This document shows positions 19,648-27,152 of a DNA stretch of 35,919 bases, one piece after another. The position numbers were made by a program, and so were the translations under genes. The first letter of the stretch is position 1. Each line of letters starts with the position of its first letter. Under the pieces are notes generated by a model. The model made no database searches and was not told where the DNA came from. It saw only the letters and a list, made by a program, of their open reading frames with translations. Source of the DNA: Sheuella sp. (GTDB lineage: Bacteria; Pseudomonadota; Gammaproteobacteria; Burkholderiales; Burkholderiaceae_B); the NCBI GenBank assembly GCA_030650995.1, contig JAUSCY010000005.1, positions 1 to 35,919 on the forward strand, in the 5' to 3' direction.

Positions 19648-20358
19648 TTAGTTAAAACTTGAACCCGCATTTGCTGCAAGCTGCATTAACCACCAGGCTG
19701 CAATGGCCAGGGGAAGCGCAATGGCTATTGCGATCAGACGCATACCCAGGCTATCCATTGCAGGCAAGGTATTGGGTGCAAGGGTGTGTGTCGCTACGTC
19801 TCCGTGCACCATTGGCCGGATCAGATTTTCTCCTTTGAGAGAATAAATTAAAACGGCGATCAGATGCAGTCCTACCGTGATGTAGACTAATTTTTCATTG
19901 AACTGATGAAGTCCTGTCATCAGTGAACTGGTCGAGTCGCTGACAAACTGAGCGAATGGCCCTTGTGTCAGGATATCGTCATTGGCAAAGAGCCCGGTGA
20001 TTGCCTGAGCACCAATAATGGCAAGCATGGCAAGGACTGACAAGGCACCCAGAGGATTGTGGCCTGCTTTCTTTAGAGATGGTTTGCTGATCGTTTTTAT
20101 GTACTGCCAGACGGTTAACGGGCCACGTACAAACTGACTGAATCTGGCATAGCGGGTGCCGATAAAGCCCCATGTAATTCTGAAGACGAGTAATGCGAGT
20201 GCTGAAATACCGAGTCGCACATGCCAATCCATCCATGTGTTGCCGAGTTTGGCTGTAACGATGGCTCCAGTCACACAGCATGCAAATCCGAGGTGAAACA
20301 AGCGGGTCGGCAAGTCCCAGATGCGTGTAGTGGACTGGGTGAAAGATTTTGTTTGCAT
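19648..20358 (-). CDS. Cytochrome b561-like diheme membrane protein (COG3658)
   Basis: A 236-aa membrane protein with four main hydrophobic segments. The sequence starts RIWDLPTRLFHLGF and contains DWHVRLG, LHQFNEKLVYITVGLHLIAVLIYS; the His residues in the first, second and fourth helices are probable heme ligands of the bacterial b561/hydrogenase-cytochrome-b fold. It likely moves electrons between the quinone pool and a periplasmic carrier. Such proteins are often encoded beside a cytochrome c', here found at 18029 on the other strand. It is divergent from the phosphate-type ABC operon. Confidence 0.88.
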   Translation of the reverse strand: MQTKSFTQSTTRIWDLPTRLFHLGFACCVTGAIVTAKLGNTWMDWHVRLGISALALLVFRITWGFIGTRYARFSQFVRGPLTVWQYIKTISKPSLKKAGHNPLGALSVLAMLAIIGAQAITGLFANDDILTQGPFAQFVSDSTSSLMTGLHQFNEKLVYITVGLHLIAVLIYSLKGENLIRPMVHGDVATHTLAPNTLPAMDSLGMRLIAIAIALPLAIAAWWLMQLAANAGSSFN

Positions 20359-20430
20359 ATTTGATTGGTTTTAGCAGTTAGAGGATTTTTGTTCAGTGAT
20401 ATATGTTGCGGCGCATCACGATGTTGCAGT

Positions 20431-20448
20431 GTGTCATGTTCCTGTCAC
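20431..20448 (+). promoter_or_regulatory. Pho box (PhoB binding site)
   Basis: GTGTCATGTTCCTGTCAC is two 7-base direct repeats (GTGTCAT and CTGTCAC) spaced by four bases, the exact layout of the PhoB consensus (CTGTCAT-N4-CTGTCAY). A candidate -10, TAAGAT at 20460-20465, begins 11 bases downstream, as in known Pho promoters where the box replaces the -35. The site is 115 bp upstream of the ABC transporter ATPase gene. Confidence 0.75.
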
Positions 20449-20459
20449 GTTCTTTACGC

Positions 20460-20465
20460 TAAGAT
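20460..20465 (+). promoter_or_regulatory. Candidate -10 element of Pho-dependent promoter
   Basis: TAAGAT matches TATAAT at four of six positions and lies 11 bases after the Pho box. It would start a transcript near 20472 with a leader of about 90 bases. Confidence 0.5.
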
Positions 20466-20563
20466 TTGTGACAAGAAATAATCCGGATACTGTATTGATC
20501 GAATACGGTACTGAACTGATTGTTTCAGACATCTTAAAACTCTTATAACAAAAATAAATACAT

Positions 20564-21580
20564 ATGACCGCAGTTACATTTGAGCAAGTCAGTAAGGATT
20601 GGGGATCGACCACTGCGTTGTTCCCCAGCGACCTTTCGCTTGAGGCAGGACAGTTTTCAGTACTGCTGGGACCCTCTGGCTGTGGCAAAACGACTACTTT
20701 GCGTTTGATAGCCGGGCTTGAGGCGGCCAGTACAGGTCGAATTTCCATCTTTGGCAAAGATGTGACTGCCGTGCCGCCATCGCATCGCGGTGTGTCCATG
20801 GTATTTCAGAACTATGCCTTGTTTCCTCACTTATCCGTTGCAGAAAATATTGTATTCGGGCTCAAGGTCAGGGGCGTGGCACGTTCCATTATTGAGGATC
20901 GTTTAAAGAAAGCGCTAGACCTATTAAGTTTGGCGCCATACCAGGCGCGCAAACCCGGCCAGCTCTCAGGCGGTCAGCAGCAGCGTGTAGCACTTGCCCG
21001 AGCGTTAGTGGGGGACTCCCAGCTTTGTCTGATGGATGAGCCGCTCTCTAATCTTGACGCTCAGCTTCGCCAGGAAATGCGTCATGAGCTCAGAGCGCTG
21101 CAGCAAGAGCTCGGCTTGTCGGTTGTCTATGTGACGCATGACCAAACCGAAGCAATGAGCATGGCTGATCGTGTTGTTTTGCTCAAATCAGGGCGGATTG
21201 AGCAGGTTGCAACGCCTCACCACATTTATCAAGCACCTTGTTCCTTGTTTGTCGCACAGTTTATTGGTAGCTCCCGGATGAGTATTCTCACTCTGGATCA
21301 TGGGCGTATCGCAGGTACCGACATCGTTCTGGACGTGCCGCACGGTGCGGTCTCTGTCGGCATCAGACCTGAGGACATCAGACTGGGTGGCCCAAACAAG
21401 CTTTTTGTTTCACATACTGAGTTCACCGGCGCTGATTTGATGTTGCACGTTAAAGCAGGTGCGCAGCTGATCGCCATTCGTGCGCAAGGCAATCGCCTTG
21501 TGGACGCACATTCACAGATTGATTTTGGTTGGGATGTTTCCAGTTTGCACTGGTTTGATGACAAAGGATTGAGGGTTTAG
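20564..21580 (+). CDS. ABC transporter ATP-binding protein, UgpC/MalK type
   Basis: Cytoplasmic ATPase of a carbohydrate/organophosphate importer of the CUT1 class. Walker A GPSGCGKTT (36-44), Q-loop in VFQNYALFPH, signature LSGGQQQRVALARAL, Walker B CLMDEPLSNLDAQLR, and switch His in VYVTHDQTEA are all intact. A C-terminal TOBE-type domain (SVGIRPEDIRLG) completes the 338 aa. First gene of a five-gene unit (ATPase, receptor, two permeases, hydrolase) behind a Pho box, so import of a phosphate ester such as glycerol 3-phosphate or glycerophosphodiester is the best guess; sugar cannot be excluded. Confidence 0.92.
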   Translation: MTAVTFEQVSKDWGSTTALFPSDLSLEAGQFSVLLGPSGCGKTTTLRLIAGLEAASTGRISIFGKDVTAVPPSHRGVSMVFQNYALFPHLSVAENIVFGLKVRGVARSIIEDRLKKALDLLSLAPYQARKPGQLSGGQQQRVALARALVGDSQLCLMDEPLSNLDAQLRQEMRHELRALQQELGLSVVYVTHDQTEAMSMADRVVLLKSGRIEQVATPHHIYQAPCSLFVAQFIGSSRMSILTLDHGRIAGTDIVLDVPHGAVSVGIRPEDIRLGGPNKLFVSHTEFTGADLMLHVKAGAQLIAIRAQGNRLVDAHSQIDFGWDVSSLHWFDDKGLRV

Positions 21581-21618
21581 TCCTGATAAACGCATTTAAA
21601 TATTTTTAGGAGTTATTC

Positions 21619-22899
21619 ATGAATCATGTATTGACTAAAGTTGCTGCGGCGACGTTCGGCATTTGTATGAGTGCGGTTGTATTGGCTAAAACTGAAATCT
21701 CATTTTATTTTCCTGTGGCCGTAGGCGGACCGATCACTAAAACGATTGATCAGTATGCAGCGGATTTCAATAAAGAAAATCCTGATCTGAATGTGACGCC
21801 GGTTTACTCCGGTACCTATCAGGAAACCATTGTGAAAGTTTTGACCGCGCATAAAGCGGGCAAGCCACCCACTGCAGCGATTCTCCTGTCGACCGATACG
21901 TTTACTCTGGCTGACGAAGACGCTATTGTGCCGATCGATAATTTTGTTAAAACTGACGCAGATCGTGCCTGGATGAAAAGTTTTTTTCCTGCATTCATGC
22001 TAAATGGTCAGTTTGCAAACAAGACCTGGGGTGTTCCATTTCAACGCTCAACAGTCGTGATGTACTGGAACAAAGACTTGTTCAAAGAAGCAGGTCTTGA
22101 TCCAAATACTCCACCCAAAAACTGGGCTGAAATAATCAGTATGGGTCAAAAACTGACTAAAAAAGATGCCAGTGGCAATGTCACACAGTGGGGAATCCAG
22201 GTTCCGTCAAGTGGATTTCCATACTGGTTATTTCAGGGCTTCAGTACACAGAATGATGGCATCCTGGCAAACTCCGAAGGCAATCAGGTCAAGTATGACG
22301 ATCCTCGCGTAGTCGCTGCACTTCAGTACTGGGTGGACCTGTCGAAAAAGTATGGTATCCATCCAAGTGGTGTAGTGGAGTGGGGAACCACACCACGCGA
22401 CTTCATGGAAAAGAAAGTTGCCATGATCTGGACTACCACAGGTAATCTGACCAATATTCGCACCAATGCCAAATTTGATTTCGGCGTAGCGATGCTGCCC
22501 GAAGGCAAGCGTAGAGGCTCCCCAACGGGCGGCGGTAATTTCTTTATTTTCAAGAAAGCAGCAGGGCCCGAGCAAGAGGGTGCTTACAAATTTGCAAAAT
22601 GGCTGACACAGCCTGAGCGTGCTGCACAGTGGAGTATCGATACGGGTTACGTGGCAGTGTCTCCGGCTGCCTACGAAACACCTGCGCTGAAAAAATACGC
22701 TGCAGAGTTCCCACCTGCTCTGGTGGCTCGCGATCAGTTGCCGTTTGCAGTCGCTGAATTGTCGACGCATGATAATCAGCGTGTAACCAAGGCCTTGAAC
22801 GATGGTCTGCAAGCCGCATTGACAGGAACGAAAACCCCCGAGCAGGCGATGAAAGATGCGCAAGCCGAGGCGACACGTTTATTACGCTCTTATAAATAA
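21619..22899 (+). CDS. ABC transporter substrate-binding protein, UgpB-like
   Basis: Periplasmic receptor of 426 aa, solute-binding family 1. The signal peptide (MNHVLTKVAAATFGICMSAVVLA) should be cleaved before KTEISFYF. The mature part reads as a two-lobed family 1 binder, with PPTAAILLSTDTFTLADEDAIVPID in the first lobe and GGGNFFIFKKAAGPEQEGAYKFAKWLTQPE in the hinge/second lobe, segments common in UgpB relatives. Ligand is inferred from its Pho-box-controlled operon to be a glycerol phosphate compound. GGAG precedes ATG 21619. A strong hairpin follows the gene before the permeases. Confidence 0.92.
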   Translation: MNHVLTKVAAATFGICMSAVVLAKTEISFYFPVAVGGPITKTIDQYAADFNKENPDLNVTPVYSGTYQETIVKVLTAHKAGKPPTAAILLSTDTFTLADEDAIVPIDNFVKTDADRAWMKSFFPAFMLNGQFANKTWGVPFQRSTVVMYWNKDLFKEAGLDPNTPPKNWAEIISMGQKLTKKDASGNVTQWGIQVPSSGFPYWLFQGFSTQNDGILANSEGNQVKYDDPRVVAALQYWVDLSKKYGIHPSGVVEWGTTPRDFMEKKVAMIWTTTGNLTNIRTNAKFDFGVAMLPEGKRRGSPTGGGNFFIFKKAAGPEQEGAYKFAKWLTQPERAAQWSIDTGYVAVSPAAYETPALKKYAAEFPPALVARDQLPFAVAELSTHDNQRVTKALNDGLQAALTGTKTPEQAMKDAQAEATRLLRSYK

Positions 22900-22908
22900 G
22901 TCGAAGTC

Positions 22909-22934
22909 TGAGCTGTCGGATCTCTGACAGCTCA
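22909..22934 (+). other. Intercistronic hairpin between receptor and permease genes
   Basis: A perfect 9-bp stem (TGAGCTGTC with TGACAGCTCA side) and 8-base loop lie in the 61-bp gap. No T-run follows, so it is more likely an RNA-stabilising or partial-termination element that keeps receptor mRNA in excess over permease mRNA, as known in maltose-type operons. Confidence 0.6.
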
Positions 22935-22960
22935 TCTTTCACGTATCGTCATACCCATTC

Positions 22961-23836
22961 ATGCCTCACCATATCGTTCGAAACGTCTACGCATATTTAT
23001 TACTTTTACCCGCCTTTGTTTTTTTGGTGGGCTTTACGCATTACCCCGCGATCGCGACACTGCTGGACAGTTTTATGTCGACCCCAAGGGCCGGGCGCGC
23101 GGCAACATTTGTAGGGATGCAAAACTATCAGGATATGCTGGCCGATCCGACTTTCTGGAAATCCGTTGTTAACAATTTCTGGTTTGCGCTGGCGACGATT
23201 CCTGTATCGATCGCACTTTCGATCGGTATGGCGTTGTGGGTGAATGACAAAATCGCTGGGCGCAGTTTTTTAAGAATGGCGTATTTTTTACCGACCGTTC
23301 TGCCAATGATCGCGGTCGCAAATATCTGGATATTTTTTTACACGCCTGGCTATGGTTTGATTAATCAAATTTTACAGGCGCTGGGGTTTCCCAGTCAGAA
23401 CTGGCTGGGTGATCCTAATCTGGTGCTTGGTTCTGTCATCGTCGTGGCAATCTGGAAAGAAGCCGGATTTTTTATGATTTTTTATCTGGCCGCACTCCAG
23501 TCTTTGAGTCCTAGTTACAAGGAAGCAGCACAGATTGAAGGGGCAAGTGCCTGGTATTTTTTCCGTCGCATTCAGTGGCCGCTATTGATGCCCACAACCA
23601 TATTTGTATTAGTGAATGCGCTGATTAATGCTTTCAGGATGGTAGATCACATTATCGTCATGACTAAAGGCGGACCAGATAATGCTTCTTCGCTGATTCT
23701 TTTTTATCTGTATGAGGTTGGTTTTAAATTCTGGGATCAGGGGTACGCCTCCGTGTTGACAGTTGTGTTGTTAGTCATCCTTGCTGTGGTGGGCCTGCTG
23801 CAGTTTTTTATTCTTGACCGCAGGACACACTACTGA
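22961..23836 (+). CDS. ABC transporter permease, UgpA-like
   Basis: Inner-membrane permease of 291 aa with about six helices. The N-terminal helix is YAYLLLLPAFVFLVGFTHYP; the EAA coupling motif is YKEAAQIEGASAWYFFRRIQ followed by PLLMPT, which contacts the ATPase. It belongs to the MalF/UgpA class by its place and its short N-terminus. The last base of its stop is the first base of the next permease ATG, so the two are translationally coupled. Confidence 0.92.
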   Translation: MPHHIVRNVYAYLLLLPAFVFLVGFTHYPAIATLLDSFMSTPRAGRAATFVGMQNYQDMLADPTFWKSVVNNFWFALATIPVSIALSIGMALWVNDKIAGRSFLRMAYFLPTVLPMIAVANIWIFFYTPGYGLINQILQALGFPSQNWLGDPNLVLGSVIVVAIWKEAGFFMIFYLAALQSLSPSYKEAAQIEGASAWYFFRRIQWPLLMPTTIFVLVNALINAFRMVDHIIVMTKGGPDNASSLILFYLYEVGFKFWDQGYASVLTVVLLVILAVVGLLQFFILDRRTHY

Positions 23837-24699
23837 TGCGTAGCGCTTTGACTCCTCCTATGCGATCGATTTCGCCTATAGCGAAAAACTCTGATTTTTT
23901 TATAAGCAAACTATCTACGCTGGGCGCCTGGCTGTTGGCGCTCTTATGGATTACACCCTTGCTTTATGCAATGTGGGCAGCGTTTCATCCCTCTGAGTTC
24001 GCAACCAAACTCGTGCTGGACGCACCACTTACGTTCGCAAATTTTATTGCCGCCTGGGAGGCTGCGCCGTTTGCCAGTTATTTTTTAAATACGATCATTC
24101 TGGTTGCAGGCATTCTCTGCATGCAGTTAATTGTTTGTACTTTGGCTGCCTATTCATTTGCCCGTTATGAGTTTCCAGGTAAAAATATTTTATTTTCCCT
24201 GGTGCTGATTCAGCTCATGGTCATGCCAGAAATACTGATTGTGCGGAACTATCAGACCCTCACTCAGCTTGGATTGGTAGACACTTTATTTGGTATAGGA
24301 TTACCGTACTTCGCCTCGGCGTTTGCTATTTTTCTGTTGCGTCAGACTTTTAAAACGATTCCCAAAGAATTGGTTGAAGCCGCAGTCATGGAAGGTGCAT
24401 CCCAGATGCAGATATTGCGCCATGTTTATATTCCGTTGGCTAAACCCGTCTATCTCGCCTTTGCCCTTGTCTCCGTGAGCTACCACTGGAATAATTTTTT
24501 ATGGCCGCTCGTAGTGAGTAACTCCGTTGGTTCCAGACCCCTGACAGTGGGGCTGCAAGTTTTTTCTTCTACCGATCAGGGTATCGATTGGTCAATCATT
24601 ACCGCTGCCACTTTAATGACTTCGGGGCCGTTGCTGATCGGGTTTATGATATTCCAGAGGCAGTTTGTTCAGTCATTCATGCGTGCGGGAATAAAATGA
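23836..24699 (+). CDS. ABC transporter permease, UgpE-like
   Basis: Second inner-membrane permease, 287 aa, MalG/UgpE class. The coupling motif is ELVEAAVMEGASQMQILRHV followed by YIPLAKPVYLAF. About six hydrophobic helices are visible, the first being LGAWLLALLWITPLLYAMWAAF. The start overlaps the preceding stop by one base; an in-frame ATG at 23860 is an alternative. The 3' end overlaps the hydrolase gene by four bases (ATGA). Confidence 0.91.
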   Translation: MRSALTPPMRSISPIAKNSDFFISKLSTLGAWLLALLWITPLLYAMWAAFHPSEFATKLVLDAPLTFANFIAAWEAAPFASYFLNTIILVAGILCMQLIVCTLAAYSFARYEFPGKNILFSLVLIQLMVMPEILIVRNYQTLTQLGLVDTLFGIGLPYFASAFAIFLLRQTFKTIPKELVEAAVMEGASQMQILRHVYIPLAKPVYLAFALVSVSYHWNNFLWPLVVSNSVGSRPLTVGLQVFSSTDQGIDWSIITAATLMTSGPLLIGFMIFQRQFVQSFMRAGIK

Positions 24700-25559
24700 A
24701 AATCATTACCTATAACACTCAATGGTTTAAAGGCCTGGATGACATCGTTGATATCGCGCGTATCGTGGATGTCGCGCGTGAAATGGGTGACTTCGATGTG
24801 ATTTGCATGCAAGAGGTCGCAATCAATTACAAGCAATTGACAGGCGATACAGCGCCTGACCAGCCTGCTGCTTTAGCAAAACTACTTCCAGGGTTTCAGG
24901 TTTTTTTTGATCCTGCTGTGGATGAACTTTCACCCTGTGGAACATACCGGCAGCAATTTGGTAATCTGATCGCCACGCGAATGGTGGTCAGACAAGTCCA
25001 GCATGTCGCGTTACCCTATCCGAATCCTCCACCTTCCACGCCAGGTGAGCAAGCCGTGTTGAGCATGCCTCGCTCCGCGCTGGTCTTAACCCTCGATACG
25101 CCGTGGGGCCCGGTCAGAATCATGACCAGCCACCTCGAATACTATAGCTATCCCGCACGCTACGCACAGGCGATTGCTCTGCGTGACTGGCATCGTCAGT
25201 GCTCCGCACTCGCCGTGAATCCCCCAGAAGTCTTGCCTGGCACACCTTATCAAGCCAAAGCTCATACGCTTGATACGATTATTTGTGGCGATTTTAATTT
25301 TGAAGAGCACTCTCCAGAGCACTCTGCAATGATCGAGACAGGTTCGGGATTTGATTTGATCAACAGCTGGAATATCCTGCATCCCGATGTCGCTTATCCT
25401 GCGACCTTCCGTCTGTTTGATCGAACTTACGGGCCTGAACCTGTAGGTTGTGATTTCTTTTTTATCAGCGCTTCACTCAAGCATCGTGTAAGGCAGTTGT
25501 CTGTGAACCAGTTGACACAAGCCTCCGACCATCAGCCCGTTCTGCTTGAGCTTTTTTAA
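24696..25559 (+). CDS. Endonuclease/exonuclease/phosphatase (EEP) family hydrolase, probable phosphodiesterase or phosphatase
   Basis: Metal-dependent EEP-fold hydrolase of 287 aa. The expected residues are present: N7 in TYNTQWF, E40 in CMQEVA, His in MTSHLEYYS, Asp/Asn in CGDFNFEEH, and the C-terminal D278-H279 in SDHQPVLLEL. No signal peptide, so it acts in the cytosol. The true start is ATG 24696 overlapping the permease stop as ATGA; upstream in-frame residues belong to the permease gene. Coupling to a Pho-controlled importer suggests it releases phosphate or alcohol from the imported phosphodiester, the job done by UgpQ (a different fold) elsewhere. The substrate is inferred, not shown. 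Confidence 0.87.
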   Translation: MKIITYNTQWFKGLDDIVDIARIVDVAREMGDFDVICMQEVAINYKQLTGDTAPDQPAALAKLLPGFQVFFDPAVDELSPCGTYRQQFGNLIATRMVVRQVQHVALPYPNPPPSTPGEQAVLSMPRSALVLTLDTPWGPVRIMTSHLEYYSYPARYAQAIALRDWHRQCSALAVNPPEVLPGTPYQAKAHTLDTIICGDFNFEEHSPEHSAMIETGSGFDLINSWNILHPDVAYPATFRLFDRTYGPEPVGCDFFFISASLKHRVRQLSVNQLTQASDHQPVLLELF

Positions 25560-25629
25560 AGCGTTTAACTGCACGAAGGGTTCTTGGCAGGCGTCTTTCT
25601 GGTGCTTCAATATTGTTATTGTCGATTTC

Positions 25630-25646
25630 TGCACCAAATAAGTGCT
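25630..25646 (+). promoter_or_regulatory. NtrC (GlnG) binding site
   Basis: TGCACCAAATAAGTGCT follows the NtrC dyad pattern TGCAC-N7-GTGCA, with the same 7-base spacer as the E. coli glnA enhancer site, and only the final A differs. Weaker half-sites with GGTGC occur at 25601-25605 and 25661-25666. The site is about 80 bases upstream of the sigma-54 promoter, a normal enhancer distance. Confidence 0.65.
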
Positions 25647-25685
25647 TCCCGAGTCGTCTGGGTGCAGTATTTACGGTCTACAGCC

Positions 25686-25695
25686 CTGTATACAG
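25686..25695 (+). promoter_or_regulatory. CTGTATACAG palindrome in cyanate promoter region
   Basis: A perfect 10-base palindrome between the NtrC site and the sigma-54 promoter. Its GTATAC core is shared with the palindromes before the gntR gene at 29386, and a further GTATAC overlaps the -12 region at 25738-25743. It may be an operator for the GntR regulator; this is inference. Confidence 0.4.
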
Positions 25696-25722
25696 TTTGC
25701 ACGCACCGCCTTAAATACTGGC

Positions 25723-25738
25723 TGGCATAGTAATTGCG
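25723..25738 (+). promoter_or_regulatory. Sigma-54 (RpoN) -24/-12 promoter
   Basis: CTGGCATAGTAATTGCG has GG at 25724-25725 and GC at 25736-25737 with exactly ten bases between, and TGGCA/TTGC flanks as in the consensus TGGCACG-N4-TTGCW. It lies about 42 bp before the first gene of the cyanate operon, so transcription should begin near 25749. Confidence 0.75.
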
Positions 25739-25779
25739 TATACCTCTCCATGTTGATCCACACATAGAGGGTATCCATC

Positions 25780-27147
25780 ATGTCACTGTTTTCAGATCCA
25801 TTTAATTCATCGATTCGGCTTCGCTGTGATTGCGGCCAGCATGCCTCGGCTGCTGAACACGAGGCGAGCCGTTCGCGCAAACTGGAAACTTCCTCTGATG
25901 CCTTGAATGCGCGGGTTGTTGAGCAGGCAGTCATGCGTGCGATATTTCCCGATGACAGCATGCGCCGTCGATTTCTACAAGCTGTTGGGACCCCAACAGC
26001 ATTAGCTGCGATCTCTTCGATATTTCCAATGGCTGCCGCTCAAGAGGCCTTCGCCCAAGGGAGCGGAAAAATTGAAAAAACCAGCGTTAAAGTTGGATTC
26101 ATACCGATCACCTGCGCAACCCCGATCATCATGGCTGACCCGATGGGGTTTTATAAAAAGCAGGGTCTCGATGTTGAGGTTGTAAAAACTGCGGGTTGGG
26201 CAGTTATCCGCGATAAAACCATGAATAAGGAATATGACGCAGCACATATGCTGTCGCCTATGCCGATTGCGATTTCGATGGGGGTTGGTGCTGCACCCAC
26301 GCCTTTCACAGTCCCGGCAATTGAAAATATAAACGGTCAGGCAATTACGCTGGCGATCAAGCACAAAGACAAGCGTAATCCAAAGGACTGGAAAGGCTTT
26401 AAATTCGCTGTGCCTTTTGACTACTCCATGCATAACTACTTGCTGCGTTATTACCTCGCTGAGGCAGGTCTGGATCCTGATCGTGATGTACAGATCCGTG
26501 TTGTCCCGCCTCCAGAGATGGTTGCTAACTTGCGTGCAGATAACATTGATGGTTTTCTCGGACCTGATCCGATGAATCAGCGTGCGGTCTTTGATGGCGT
26601 TGGATTCTTGCATATCCTGTCAAAAGAGATTTGGGATGGGCATCCTTGCTGTGCCTTTGCGGCAAGTAAAGAGTTCATGACCACGAATCCGAATACCTAT
26701 GCCGCTTTGTTGCGTTCGATTGTTGAGGCGACTGCCTATGCCCAGAAGGCTGAGAACCGCAAAGAGATCGCTGCCGCCATTGCTACCCCCAACTATCTGA
26801 ATCAACCACTGACTGTTATTGAGCAGGTATTGACAGGTACTTTTGCCAACGGACTGGGCGAGGTTAAAAAAGTACCTGACCGAGTTGGTTTCGATCCTTT
26901 TCCCTGGGAGTCTTTCGCTGTCTGGATCATGACGCAAATGCAGCGTTGGGGACAGGTCAAAGGTGATGTCGATTATCAGAAAGTTGCGCGAGAAGTATTC
27001 CTCGCAACAGACGCCAAGCGCGCGATGGAACAGGCTGGACTTAAGGCGCCTGCCACCTCGACAAAAACCTTTGTCATCATGGGTAAAACCTTTGACCCTG
27101 CCAAGCCCAAAGAGTATTTGGACAGCTTTGCAATTAAAAGGACTTAA
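25780..27147 (+). CDS. CmpA/NrtA-family ABC transporter substrate-binding protein (probable cyanate receptor)
   Basis: Periplasmic receptor of the nitrate/bicarbonate/cyanate class, 455 aa. A twin-arginine signal, MRRRFLQAVG at 61-70 followed by a hydrophobic stretch and an AFAQ cleavage region, is preceded by an unusual 60-residue cytoplasmic leader with a CDCGQHASAAEH motif at 16-27. The mature part shows VGFIPITCATPIIMADPMGFYKKQGLDVEV and DGFLGPDPMNQRAVFDG, typical for NrtA/CmpA. The cyanase gene in the same operon and the nitrogen-control promoter argue for cyanate as ligand, though nitrate or another anion is possible. ATG 25780 follows AGAGGG. Confidence 0.9.
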   Translation: MSLFSDPFNSSIRLRCDCGQHASAAEHEASRSRKLETSSDALNARVVEQAVMRAIFPDDSMRRRFLQAVGTPTALAAISSIFPMAAAQEAFAQGSGKIEKTSVKVGFIPITCATPIIMADPMGFYKKQGLDVEVVKTAGWAVIRDKTMNKEYDAAHMLSPMPIAISMGVGAAPTPFTVPAIENINGQAITLAIKHKDKRNPKDWKGFKFAVPFDYSMHNYLLRYYLAEAGLDPDRDVQIRVVPPPEMVANLRADNIDGFLGPDPMNQRAVFDGVGFLHILSKEIWDGHPCCAFAASKEFMTTNPNTYAALLRSIVEATAYAQKAENRKEIAAAIATPNYLNQPLTVIEQVLTGTFANGLGEVKKVPDRVGFDPFPWESFAVWIMTQMQRWGQVKGDVDYQKVAREVFLATDAKRAMEQAGLKAPATSTKTFVIMGKTFDPAKPKEYLDSFAIKRT

Positions 27148-27152
27148 CTCAT

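Noticed and set aside
22228..22863. Minus-strand frame of 211 aa inside the UgpB-like receptor gene
   Set aside because: It is opposite a conserved receptor; the translation is Cys/His-rich noise without domain features.
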